Shown here piece by piece: positions 15,516 to 23,319 of a stretch of 27,669 nucleotides of DNA. The DNA is taken from NCBI GenBank assembly GCA_030152605.1, contig JASLJB010000010.1, positions 1-27,669 of the forward strand. The letters run 5' to 3'. The notes below the pieces were generated by a model, which saw only the letters and a program-made list of their open reading frames with translations, made no database searches and had not been told where the DNA came from. Source of the stretch: Acinetobacter sp. (GTDB lineage: Bacteria > Pseudomonadota > Gammaproteobacteria > Pseudomonadales > Moraxellaceae). Each line of letters begins with the position of its first letter. Positions within the stretch are counted from its first letter, which is position 1. The position numbers and the translations under genes are program-made.

Positions 15516-18500
15516 ATGATAAAAGATATCAGTGAGTTGATAACCAATAATTTAAGACTTTGTCAAAACGAAAGCATTAATACAATAAATGAGTATTTGC
15601 TGAAGGGTGTAAAAGGCTCATGTTTAATTAGTTTACCAACTGGTGCAGGTAAAAGTGGTGTTATTTGTACAGTTGGACATTTTGTAGACTTTAAAAAAAT
15701 TTTAGTAGTTACACACAGAAAAGCTATTCGTGATCAACTTTATAAACAGCTGAAAGGTGAGTTTTTTAAAAAAATATTGTCGGAGGACGTCGATTACAAG
15801 AAATTTGTACTTAAAAAAGTCTTCAATCAGATAAATGATACTGAAAATGACGGAATCTATTGTGCTACTTTTCAAAAAATCACAAGATTGAATGAAATAG
15901 AACTAACATCATTAAAAAACACTTTTGACTTAATCTTGATCGATGAAGGCCATGCGGAACCATCTGTAAAATGGGGTACAGCTATCAGAGCACTAAAAGC
16001 AAAGAAAGTTATTATCACCGCCACACCATATAGAAATGACCTTTTCAGTTTTGATATTAATATTGAACATAGTTATATTTATACATATAAAGAAGCAATT
16101 CGAGATAGTGTTATTATTGAACCTAGTTTTGAAAAAGTTGAGATAACTCAGTTATTTAATAAAATAAATAATATTAAAAAATCACAACCAGATTCAGTTT
16201 GTATAATTAAATGTAAAGAGTTTAGTGACATTGAAAAGTATTTCGCAATGTTTAGCTTAAAATATAAGGCAATAGCAATTCATCATAGATATGAAAATAA
16301 TCTTTTAGAACATACCTTTCATGATGTTCCATCTAATTTAGCAAAGCTAGACTATGAGATATTGATTCATCAAAATAAACTAGATGAGGGTATCGATATA
16401 CCTAAAGCCAAAATCCTAGTGCTTAGCTATGATGTAGGTAGTGGGCGAGAGTTAGTTCAGACAGTTGGTAGAGTAGTGCGAAAGTATGAGGACTATAAAC
16501 CGACAGTCTTTGAGGTTAAAGGTGAAAGTAATGCCAACTTATGGGGGAACTATCTTGAGTTTGATGAGTATCTTTCTAACCCACGATCCGCAAAACGGTT
16601 TTTAAATACGCTCAATACTGCCGTATTAATTGATAGTTATTTAGATGCTTTCCCTGAGTATAGTTATTTTGATTCAGGGTATAGAAAAAAATTTAACTTC
16701 AATGACTTTGATCCTTTAACCTCTCTAGAAATTCCGCTTGCTTCTGTTTGCTTTTACTATAAATTAGATAATTTTAGCTTAAATGACTGCTTGGATAAAC
16801 TCTATTGGGAGTTTAATCGTGAAGGCGCATTAACTAAATATGATGAAGATCTAGGTGTAATAACTTCAGTTTGTTTCAATAATTCAAAATTCTTAAAAGA
16901 TAGTTTGTTTTTCGAACCATCCCTGGAGATAATGATAGTTAAAGAATTAGATAATATTATTGCAATATTCGACAGTAAAGGGCGCAACTTTAGTGGCCGA
17001 GATGACTTGAAAATTGGGAGGTCAATTGATGGTGAAAGGTTATTCACTGTAGTATCTCAGACAAACACAACTAGAACTAAACAGGCAAATACTAGAGCTC
17101 TCCAATCAAGCTCTAATCGTCCGGAAGGGTTGTTATTAAAAGGTAATGATCTAGAATTAATAAATCATACTCAATCGAATTCAACTTATGCTGTAACAAC
17201 TGCAGTTGTTTCAAATATCGATGAAGATGAAAAAGTTGCTTCTACATACTATTTGGGTGTTGCTTCAGGCAGGATAAGTGATCAGAAAAAAAAGAATTTT
17301 CCATATGAAAAATTCATAAAATGGCTTGATGATATAAATACATCACTAAAATCAGATAGGGTTATTAAAAGTGGTTTTTTAAACTCTTTTGCACAAACTT
17401 TGGACTATATTCCTAATAGTCCACCTGTTGCTTGTGTACTAGATTTTTACGATGAAAAATATGCAAATTTTGAAGTTAGATATAAAGGTTATAAACATAA
17501 AATTAGCGATAGTTTCATCTATAAAAAGTACAATAATGGCATAAGTTTTTTTTATTTATATTATAAAGAAAATGATTTACCTAAAGATAAATTCGAAAAT
17601 CGGATAAGTTTTGAGGTTAATGATAAAAATGTATTGATTGCTCGGTATGATGAGAATTTTTCTTTTTTTATTGATGATGTTGAAGTGGGTTCAGCTGAGA
17701 TATTTAATAATGAAACAGTAAAACTTTTATTCCATGATGGGACTACATTTTTAAATGGAAGTTTTTATAAAGTTAAACTTCCTACTGAAAAAAACAATTT
17801 AAATCATAATATTATACGAAGCTTAATACCATTAGAATGCTTAAATAAACAAGGCTTATCAGAAAAAGATGAAGCTGGATTAACTAGTGAGAGTTTTGGA
17901 GAAAATTCAATTTTCTATTTGATTGACCAAATATCAAATGTAAGAAATCGTAGTTCTAAGATTAGCGATTTTGGAGATTTTTTCAATCATCTTCCTTCTG
18001 TTGATTTGGTTTTATGTACTGATATGGGAACAGAACCAGCCGATTTTATTCTTTCATCGACAGATAAACTTGTATTTGTACATGTGAAGTGTGGTAAAGC
18101 AAATTCACCTGAATCTTCAGCAGGTGCAATTACAGAAGTAGGGGGGCAAGCTTTAAAAAATATACATTACTTATTAAGCACGAATCCTTCGAGTTATGCC
18201 AATATTACAAATCTTAGAGGGGCATGGCCAAGACCAAACAATCAGCAGATTTCATTAAATAGTCGTATACGTCTATTTAATAAATCATTTAATCTAAATC
18301 ATACTCTAGAAGAAGTTATTGCAACTATTAATGAAAGGAAACTAAATCCTTTAGTTCGTAAAGAAATATGGATTGTTATGGGGAATTCTTTTTCATACAG
18401 TCATTTTACAACTAAACTTGAGAATCCGACTAAAGCTTCTCCAGAAACTCTACAAGCATATCAATTACTTGATACATGGTTTAGCCAAGCATCAAATCAT

Positions 18501-18533
18501 AATGTAGATATCAAAGTATTTGTTTCACCTTAG
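15516..18533 (+). CDS. SF2 helicase with C-terminal PD-(D/E)XK-like domain, putative defence protein
   Basis: This 1005-residue protein is not a named family to me. The N-terminal third is a superfamily 2 helicase: motif I PTGAGKSG (41-48), Ia ILVVTHRKA, motif II DEGH (143-146), motif III TAT (168-170), motif V DEGIDIPKA and motif VI QTVGRVVR (315-322). A long middle region without recognisable motifs follows. Near 828-862 the segment DLVLCTD, EPADFIL, FVHVKCGK has the spacing of a PD-(D/E)XK nuclease core (acidic, Glu, His-x-Lys). A duplex-translocating ATPase with a nuclease fits an anti-phage or restriction role, but this is inference. The gene is strikingly AT-rich beside its neighbours, a sign of horizontal transfer. 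The ribosome site (AAAGTGAA) is weak. It stands alone as a transcription unit. Confidence 0.8.
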   Translation: MIKDISELITNNLRLCQNESINTINEYLLKGVKGSCLISLPTGAGKSGVICTVGHFVDFKKILVVTHRKAIRDQLYKQLKGEFFKKILSEDVDYKKFVLKKVFNQINDTENDGIYCATFQKITRLNEIELTSLKNTFDLILIDEGHAEPSVKWGTAIRALKAKKVIITATPYRNDLFSFDINIEHSYIYTYKEAIRDSVIIEPSFEKVEITQLFNKINNIKKSQPDSVCIIKCKEFSDIEKYFAMFSLKYKAIAIHHRYENNLLEHTFHDVPSNLAKLDYEILIHQNKLDEGIDIPKAKILVLSYDVGSGRELVQTVGRVVRKYEDYKPTVFEVKGESNANLWGNYLEFDEYLSNPRSAKRFLNTLNTAVLIDSYLDAFPEYSYFDSGYRKKFNFNDFDPLTSLEIPLASVCFYYKLDNFSLNDCLDKLYWEFNREGALTKYDEDLGVITSVCFNNSKFLKDSLFFEPSLEIMIVKELDNIIAIFDSKGRNFSGRDDLKIGRSIDGERLFTVVSQTNTTRTKQANTRALQSSSNRPEGLLLKGNDLELINHTQSNSTYAVTTAVVSNIDEDEKVASTYYLGVASGRISDQKKKNFPYEKFIKWLDDINTSLKSDRVIKSGFLNSFAQTLDYIPNSPPVACVLDFYDEKYANFEVRYKGYKHKISDSFIYKKYNNGISFFYLYYKENDLPKDKFENRISFEVNDKNVLIARYDENFSFFIDDVEVGSAEIFNNETVKLLFHDGTTFLNGSFYKVKLPTEKNNLNHNIIRSLIPLECLNKQGLSEKDEAGLTSESFGENSIFYLIDQISNVRNRSSKISDFGDFFNHLPSVDLVLCTDMGTEPADFILSSTDKLVFVHVKCGKANSPESSAGAITEVGGQALKNIHYLLSTNPSSYANITNLRGAWPRPNNQQISLNSRIRLFNKSFNLNHTLEEVIATINERKLNPLVRKEIWIVMGNSFSYSHFTTKLENPTKASPETLQAYQLLDTWFSQASNHNVDIKVFVSP

Positions 18534-18558
18534 TTGTAAGTAATAAGTCCTTTAACTA

Positions 18559-18618
18559 ATTGCACCCTTGCCTTATGGGGTGCAATGTCTGGTAATTATT
18601 CACCATAATAATGTTTTT
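18559..18618 (+). terminator. Two stem-loops after the first helicase gene
   Basis: ATTGCACCC (18559-18567) pairs perfectly with GGGTGCAAT (18578-18586) around a 10-base loop, 26 bases after the stop codon. A second, AT-only stem (ATTATT 18595-18600 with AATAAT 18607-18612) is followed by GTTTTT. Together they form a plausible terminator, although the strong stem lacks a T-run. Confidence 0.5.
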
Positions 18619-18703
18619 GCTAATTCAGCTCTAGCCTAATCGATCGGAGTCCTCTTTCATATTTAAATCACTTAGGTCGATAGCTCAACCTATATCGCTT
18701 CAG

Positions 18704-18728
18704 CGCTGCACCCTACAAAGGTACAGCG
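18704..18728 (+). terminator. Hairpin upstream of the YcaQ-like remnant
   Basis: CGCTG-C-ACC (18704-18712) pairs with GGT-A-CAGCG (18720-18728) with one mismatch and a 7-base loop, followed by the T-rich AGTTTTGAGTTT. Apart from this, 18619-18814 shows nothing I can identify. Confidence 0.35.
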
Positions 18729-18814
18729 AGTTTTGAGTTTACGAGTTCAGAAATTACAACTAAAAAAACCTGATATTGCATCAAACCTCACTCAACAGCA
18801 TCCCAAGAGCCCCC

Positions 18815-19137
18815 ATGACCACAGCCCTTAGACGCTTAACCCTGCATCAGCAAGGACTAGGAGCAGATGCTGCTTTTGGTAAAGGTATAGCGCGACTCGC
18901 CGCGCAATTGAGCATCTGGGTTATGTGCAGATCGATACAATCGCCGTGGTGGAGCGTGCGCATCATCATGTGCTATAGAATCGCGTACCAGAATATAAAC
19001 AAGAGCATTTAAATCGCTTGCTGCGGGAGCAACACATCTTTGAATACTGGTATCTCGCGGCAGATAAGATGCCGATGCAGGATTATCGCTATTTTTTATA
19101 TGCCGCAGCGCACCAATTAACGCATATAGCATTTTAG
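18815..19137 (+). pseudogene. Remnant of a YcaQ-type winged-helix (crosslink-repair glycosylase) gene
   Basis: Reading two frames restores the N-terminal part of a YcaQ/COG3214 protein, a family of about 400 residues that unhooks DNA crosslinks. The first frame from ATG 18815 gives LRRLTLHQQGL and AAFGKG. A one-base loss between about 18887 and 18900 shifts to the frame RAIEHLGYVQIDTIAVVERA. Next come HHHVL, a TAG at 18976-18978 where the family has Trp, then NRVPEYKQEHLNRLLRE, FEYW and MPMQDYRYFL. After that the homology stops, and a TAG follows at 19135-19137. So there is a frameshift, a nonsense codon and loss of about three quarters of the gene. It is not functional. Confidence 0.75.
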
Positions 19138-19169
19138 CCGTGCACATTTAAGCTCAAAATATGCACGGC
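19137..19169 (+). terminator. Strong hairpin after the YcaQ remnant
   Basis: GCCGTGCA-C-ATTT (19137-19149) pairs with AAAT-A-TGCACGGC (19157-19169): 12 pairs, one internal mismatch, 7-base loop, no T-run. It lies between the remnant and the next operon and may insulate it. The following 180 bases hold ACACGC (19270-19275) and GCGTGT (19297-19302) as a weak inverted repeat; I see no convincing promoter. Confidence 0.45.
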
Positions 19170-19353
19170 ATCACCTCAGAAATATCCGCCCCAATCTAGA
19201 CAGCTCACCCATAAATACGCTTTACTTGCGATACAGGAAAAACAATAAATCCCTGACAAAAACAGCATCACACGCCATCGCCAGTCATAAAAAATAGCGT
19301 GTTGTGTTTATGTCTAGCACGACGTCAAATGGATTTGATTGCCGAGGGAACGC

Positions 19354-22300
19354 ATGAGCCAAATCGCAACACCGTCCTATAACGCAGTGATCGCAGAAAC
19401 GATTAAACAAGCACTCGAACTGTCCTCTCCAAGTACCGGCCGACAAGGAATTGCTGGTTTTTGTCAACTCAAAGGGCCAACCGGCGGCGGTAAAAGCAGT
19501 GCTTTATATCGACGTCCAGATCCGATGACACCGGCCAGTCTTGAGTTCATCCATCAACAGGGACGACAAGCCATACTGGTGACGCACCGTTGGAATATTT
19601 TGCATGATCTCTATCAGAACACGGCGAGTCAAAAAGACAGCCAAGGGCAGCCATTCAAAGTCAGTATCCTGTATGCGCAGGATGAAAATCTGATCAGTGC
19701 GGTGACGCAGAAGCCTTTAGCCCATGAACGATCACTGCAAAAAACGGATTTACCTGATCCCTTTCAGGCGATTGAAGAGATCGAACAACTGGGTGGATTT
19801 AAGGATCAAGATGCATATAAACGCTTGCTGCATAACTGCCGCAATCTCAAAAACTTATCTGAACGTATTGAATTTAATAAAAAACGATCAGATCAATTCG
19901 GGGCAGAATTGCTTCAACATGAGCAACAAGAAATCCAAAAGCTCTGTGCTGCAATTGAGCATGCGCTTTTGTCCTGTCTCAGTAAGCTTGAAAAAGCGCT
20001 TAAATATGCCAAAAAACATGATGGACCGAAGCATCCACGGACCTTGAAAGCAACCCAGCACTATACCGCACTACGCCAAAATAAGTGGTTAAGACGGATT
20101 TTTCCAGCCATCGTATGGCGAGATGAAAAGCAACATTTGCTGATTATGACCACGCATAAACTGTTTTATTCCTTTTATGATGGTCAGCAAAAAGTGCGCA
20201 TGTCGAGCGGGCAGTTAAATGGTCATATTATTTTTATCGATGAGTTTGACTATCAGGCGGATATTCTACAGAAGCTATTATCACAGTCACAATGGGTTCA
20301 AGAACCACCGGAATGCATCGGCCTATTATTGGAGAATGGCGGACGCGTGTTAGCTCGTTTAAAACTGTCCAATAAGCCTGAAGTATTGGCATTGTATGCA
20401 CAGTTAAAGCAACTGCTCGATCAACTGACGCAAGATCTGGCAGACAAGGGAATAGATCTAAAACGATCTAGAGCGTTGATGATGCCGCCTGTGCATGAGC
20501 CCGGTAAAAGTAGCTTTAAAAACCACTACCTCTTTCGATCCGATCACTTTATTAGCAACCAACGCATTCAATTAAAACAAATGGATCATGGCTATGAGGT
20601 GGTTCATAAAGATGAGCCGGTGGCGCAAAGTATTGATGCGGGGGACTTTCTTCGCATCATGGAGCGATATTTACGCCGCTTGGCTTCGATCATTGCTCGG
20701 CTCTCATTGAATGAGTCTGAGGCCTATGACTTAGCTGTGCAGCTAAATCGACTGTTATTTGATTGTACCAATGATTATCGGCCCTCCTATTACAGTGCCG
20801 TACTCCCAAATCTCTCCTTGTACTCCTTGCCGCATAGCAGTTTTCCTGAGCTAGAACAGCTGATGAAAACCAATTTATTGCCCAACACCCAAGTCAACTT
20901 AAAGGGGCTTGCCGCGTGGTTATTGATGTCTGATGTGACGGGTAGCACGGATATCGACTCGTTTAGAATCAAAATCAAACGCGCCATGCTGCCGACCACA
21001 GCTGAAGGCTTGTTGCTGGCCTTGTGCAGTCAGAATTTGGTCTTTGGACTCTCGGCAAGTTCCTATATCGAACGGGCAATCGGTAACTTTGATACGCGTT
21101 GGGTGAATGCGGCCTTGCGTTATCTGGCTGAGGCACGCAATCCCGAGCTTGAAGTCAGTTTTTTGGGGGATTCATTTGGGCCCAGAGCAGCATCATGGTT
21201 TAAAAAACCGATGCCTTATTTGCAGTCTGAACAAGATCAGGCCATGCAAAAGAGCATTATTCAGGCCTTGGTCAAGCAAAAGAAGCAACTCAGAAATTCT
21301 ACCCTCAAAACGCATATCCATGATTTTGAAACTGCAATCCAGCATGCAGAATTGAATGAGCTGATTCAGCACCTTGATTGCAACTTCTTCGATGTGAGGA
21401 ACAGTCATGATCTTCGATATAGCTATCGGACGAGCATGCTGAAGAAGCTCCTGTACAGTCTCAAGCTTGCCTCAACTGATCCTCTGCATAAAGGCCATTT
21501 GGTTTTTGTAAACTCATTAAAATATCTACGTAAATGGCTCAATCTTTCGCTGGCGCAGCGTAGTCGTCAAAGTCTGTCGTGGTTACAGCAAGATGATCTT
21601 TGTGATCTAGATCCAAGGATAAACACGGCGCTTAGCGCGATGAGACAGGATTTCATCGCGCTGCGGGTACAAAATGTGCCAATGATTATTTGCCTCCTCA
21701 ATGCTGAAGCGCAAAAACGCCCAGGCTTTGAACGCGCATACCAAGCCGCATTTGATTCAGATCGGATCGTGGTGGTCTTGACCCAAACCGCTTCGGCGAG
21801 TAATGGCATTAACTTGGATTATCGCTTGCCGAATTCAAGCGATAAGATGGATCTGTCCTCAATTTATATTATCGAAAGTCGGCATTATTACTTTTCAGCA
21901 TGTAGCAATGACGAAATCGGTGAGGAGATGGCACATGCCGGTACGCAGCTTCGAGACTTAGAAAAACTGGTACGACATGCGGTGTTTTCACGCAAACAGC
22001 AAAAGCAAGCTATTTTACCGATTATGGAGAATGCTCAATTTGGTTTTAACAACGCTAAAACCTTCAAGAATTTAAACAGTTTGAGCATGCTGAACAATGC
22101 GTATAAGCAGACCGATGATTACATCAAAAATGTTGCAGCAGATGTACAACAGCAAGTGGGTCGGATCGAAAGAGCATGGTGTTCCGTTCCGCATGTGGCC
22201 ATCCATCTCTGCCAAGAAATCGCCGCAAATTTAACTGCTTTTGCCTATTTCCCGATTTGTGCCAATAACCGTGCATGGATTTCCGGTCTCAACAACCAGT

Positions 22301-23319
22301 TACTTGATGATCTTATTCAGCACCACCAGTCACGCCCCGATCATCAAGCTCATAAATTCATGACCCAGCAGCAGCGAGGTGATCTCGCGATTCAAATTAT
22401 TGATCAGCAACTGATCCCCGCCATTCGATCTGTGCGTGAGGGTAAACAAGCACTCGAACCGATTTCGCGGCTTTGGGATCAACTGGGCCGCGCCGTGTTA
22501 GCGCATGATTTTATGTGGTGTCCTGAACAGCCGCTTTTGGGCATGCATCGGCCACTCAAAGATTGGGCCTGTTTTAAGCTTCCGGAAAGCTCAGGTCGAG
22601 AAATCTGGTATGACCCAAACAGTTGGCAGTTTTTTTCACAACGAGCGCCAGGGCTGATTCAATATCAGCCACAAGCCCTATACGATGTGGTGCGGTGTAA
22701 TGCGGTGATCAATGATTGGTTCAACCAGCGTCAGTTTAGAACCAGCCATGAGCCCTATGCCAATGAACTTGAAACATGTTATGCATTTCATCCTGTGGTG
22801 GTACAACGTCTATTGCAAGGGCGGATCGGTGAACAGGCCATCATTGCGCTGATTGAAAATCAACAGATCAAAACTCAGCAAAAAATAACTCAGCCCCAGT
22901 TATTTGAACGCTATGATTTTGAGATTAAAAACAGCTGTTATGTGGTCGATGCCAAATACTGGTCCAGCGCAACAATGGACAAAGCGGATGATGACTATCA
23001 ATTGTGGCTGGCATCTGATCGAAAGGCTGAACATGCACCACTACAACTGATCCATAAAATCAAACAGATCCAATCGATACGCGGTGCGGATACGGTGTTG
23101 GTCATCGCCAACTTACTCACCGACGCACAAGATTGTCGCTTGGCGGGTTTTAGCTCAGATCTTTGCCCTAGCGCAGTAGAGGATGCGGCTATTCTATTCT
23201 TGTCTGGTTGTCTCTCTACAGCCCAAGACTATGCGGTGAGTAGTGGCTTTAAACAGTTGATTCAGTTGTTTGAGCAAGCTTCGACCCTGAATTTCACTCA
23301 GCAGGAGCGACATGCATGA
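19354..23319 (+). CDS. Large helicase with C-terminal PD-(D/E)XK nuclease (candidate PIWI-RE-like system)
   Basis: The protein has 1321 residues. Helicase motifs: Walker A GPTGGGKS (41-48), Ia ILVTHRWNILHDL (74-86), MTTHKLFYSF before motif II, Walker B IIFIDEFD (DEFD 296-299), motif III-like GLSAS (to 569), motif V-like TASASNGINL (about 812-821) and motif VI QQVGRIER (933-940). The roughly 250-residue insert between motifs I and II recalls the DinG/XPD layout but has only three cysteines, so no obvious Fe-S cluster. Near the C-terminus Glu1160 (GRIGEQA), Asp1188 (ERYDFE) and Asp1199-Ala-Lys1201 (VVDAKYW) form a clear PD-(D/E)XK nuclease core. The start is ATG 19354 behind GAGGGA; TTG 19339 lacks spacing. 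The stop overlaps the next gene by 4 bases (ATGA). Base usage is like the paa genes, unlike the AT-rich helicase upstream. Function: probable invader-directed nuclease-helicase; inferred. Confidence 0.8.
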   Translation: MSQIATPSYNAVIAETIKQALELSSPSTGRQGIAGFCQLKGPTGGGKSSALYRRPDPMTPASLEFIHQQGRQAILVTHRWNILHDLYQNTASQKDSQGQPFKVSILYAQDENLISAVTQKPLAHERSLQKTDLPDPFQAIEEIEQLGGFKDQDAYKRLLHNCRNLKNLSERIEFNKKRSDQFGAELLQHEQQEIQKLCAAIEHALLSCLSKLEKALKYAKKHDGPKHPRTLKATQHYTALRQNKWLRRIFPAIVWRDEKQHLLIMTTHKLFYSFYDGQQKVRMSSGQLNGHIIFIDEFDYQADILQKLLSQSQWVQEPPECIGLLLENGGRVLARLKLSNKPEVLALYAQLKQLLDQLTQDLADKGIDLKRSRALMMPPVHEPGKSSFKNHYLFRSDHFISNQRIQLKQMDHGYEVVHKDEPVAQSIDAGDFLRIMERYLRRLASIIARLSLNESEAYDLAVQLNRLLFDCTNDYRPSYYSAVLPNLSLYSLPHSSFPELEQLMKTNLLPNTQVNLKGLAAWLLMSDVTGSTDIDSFRIKIKRAMLPTTAEGLLLALCSQNLVFGLSASSYIERAIGNFDTRWVNAALRYLAEARNPELEVSFLGDSFGPRAASWFKKPMPYLQSEQDQAMQKSIIQALVKQKKQLRNSTLKTHIHDFETAIQHAELNELIQHLDCNFFDVRNSHDLRYSYRTSMLKKLLYSLKLASTDPLHKGHLVFVNSLKYLRKWLNLSLAQRSRQSLSWLQQDDLCDLDPRINTALSAMRQDFIALRVQNVPMIICLLNAEAQKRPGFERAYQAAFDSDRIVVVLTQTASASNGINLDYRLPNSSDKMDLSSIYIIESRHYYFSACSNDEIGEEMAHAGTQLRDLEKLVRHAVFSRKQQKQAILPIMENAQFGFNNAKTFKNLNSLSMLNNAYKQTDDYIKNVAADVQQQVGRIERAWCSVPHVAIHLCQEIAANLTAFAYFPICANNRAWISGLNNQLLDDLIQHHQSRPDHQAHKFMTQQQRGDLAIQIIDQQLIPAIRSVREGKQALEPISRLWDQLGRAVLAHDFMWCPEQPLLGMHRPLKDWACFKLPESSGREIWYDPNSWQFFSQRAPGLIQYQPQALYDVVRCNAVINDWFNQRQFRTSHEPYANELETCYAFHPVVVQRLLQGRIGEQAIIALIENQQIKTQQKITQPQLFERYDFEIKNSCYVVDAKYWSSATMDKADDDYQLWLASDRKAEHAPLQLIHKIKQIQSIRGADTVLVIANLLTDAQDCRLAGFSSDLCPSAVEDAAILFLSGCLSTAQDYAVSSGFKQLIQLFEQASTLNFTQQERHA

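Noticed and set aside
15516..18533. Type I or III restriction subunit (HsdR/Res)
   Set aside because: The helicase and nuclease parts are compatible, but no methyltransferase or specificity gene is present nearby and the nuclease motif lies at the far C-terminus, not the N-terminus as in HsdR.
18857..19147. 96-codon minus-strand open frame over the YcaQ remnant
   Set aside because: The plus strand explains the sequence as a decayed YcaQ-type gene; the minus frame has no recognisable content.
19354..23319. Cas3 or CasDinG effector of a CRISPR system
   Set aside because: No HD domain, no Cas proteins and no repeat array in the window; the C-terminal domain is a PD-(D/E)XK nuclease instead.
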